Assembly: GCA_963677015.1 (NCBI GenBank)
Contig: OY781533.1
Location: 558,001-622,000, forward strand
Reading direction: 5' to 3'
Length of the DNA stretch: 64,000 bases
Source of the DNA: G963556115 sp963677015
GTDB lineage: Bacteria > Planctomycetota > SZUA-567
The translations under genes were made by a program, and so were the position numbers. The stretch's first letter is position 1; each line of letters begins with the position of its first letter. The notes below the pieces were generated by a model. The model was not told the DNA's origin, searched no databases, and worked only from the letters and a program-made list of their open reading frames with translations. Shown in pieces: positions 63,918-64,000 of this stretch.

Positions 63918-64000
63918 ATTATAAGAGTTGACGACATTATGATATGTGTTTGCAATAGTTGTTGATTAATTGTGAGGTTTGTATATTCGGAATAAATTAA

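Noticed and set aside
1..64000. CRISPR array, prophage, insertion sequence, rRNA or tRNA
   Set aside because: No regularly spaced repeats, transposase, integrase or phage structural genes, and no tRNA-like folds or rRNA segments were found by eye; a tool search could still find a divergent small RNA.

Overview
This window looks like a chromosomal stretch from a Gram-negative, hydrogen-metabolising anaerobe with AT-rich, loosely packed intergenic DNA. The anaerobe call rests on an [FeFe]-hydrogenase maturase (HydG) with its regulator and a formate channel. The Gram-negative call rests on a TolC-type outer-membrane lipoprotein, a HlyD adaptor, periplasmic binding proteins and TRAP transport. 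The phylum is not decided by the sequence; a Lentisphaerota-like (PVC) origin is only a weak guess. I see no rRNA, tRNA, CRISPR array, insertion sequence or phage gene.

Layout. 1-1.6 kb (-): truncated hydG behind a small TM1266-type regulator, preceded by a leader with an intrinsic terminator directly in front of the ribosome binding site. 1.7-4.2 kb (-): a copper ATPase with a CopZ-like domain fused to its C-terminus and a good internal start in front of that domain. 5.4-11.4 kb (+): a sugar or polyol ABC importer with a short-chain dehydrogenase, then a zinc polyol dehydrogenase. 12.0-28.7 kb (+): a proteusin-type RiPP cluster. 28.8-31.9 kb (-): an unusual trio of a cytoplasmic binding-protein-like protein, a UreG/CobW-like GTPase and an ABC ATPase with no permease. 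32.3-33.2 kb (-): a cupin and a MarR regulator with matching operators. 33.6-40.3 kb (+): signalling genes (chemoreceptor, diguanylate cyclase, response regulator) and one unknown small protein. 40.8-44.6 kb (+): FGGY kinase, exported glutaminase, formate channel. 45.0-56.5 kb: inositol-type catabolism with a LacI regulator, IolD, IolE, a ROK regulator, a second ABC importer, IolG and a TIM-barrel isomerase. 56.9-63.7 kb (+): a YheO-family regulator followed by a TRAP transporter, an amidohydrolase, a SelA-like PLP enzyme and RidA.

The most exciting system is the RiPP cluster. A precursor with a nitrile-hydratase-like leader ends in a double glycine and releases a 45-residue core without Cys, rich in Thr and Val, with one Arg exactly at core position 1. 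It sits beside a PoyD-type radical SAM epimerase, a GNAT-type protein, a UPF0489 peptide arginase and two B12-type radical SAM enzymes. A dedicated exporter (HlyD adaptor, C39 peptidase-ABC, second ABC, TolC) lies upstream. From the known chemistry of these families I infer that Arg1 becomes ornithine and may be N-acylated by the GNAT, while the Val/Thr-rich core is epimerised and C-methylated. That would be a D-amino-acid-containing, possibly lipidated proteusin secreted across both membranes.

In the catabolic regions transport and first oxidation steps are paired with local regulators, and several palindromes can be matched to particular regulators: LacI (46177-46200 and 46483-46504), MarR (33197-33218 and 32719-32736), and a four-fold TTTATAAA array at exact 13-bp spacing in front of the ROK-linked ABC operon.
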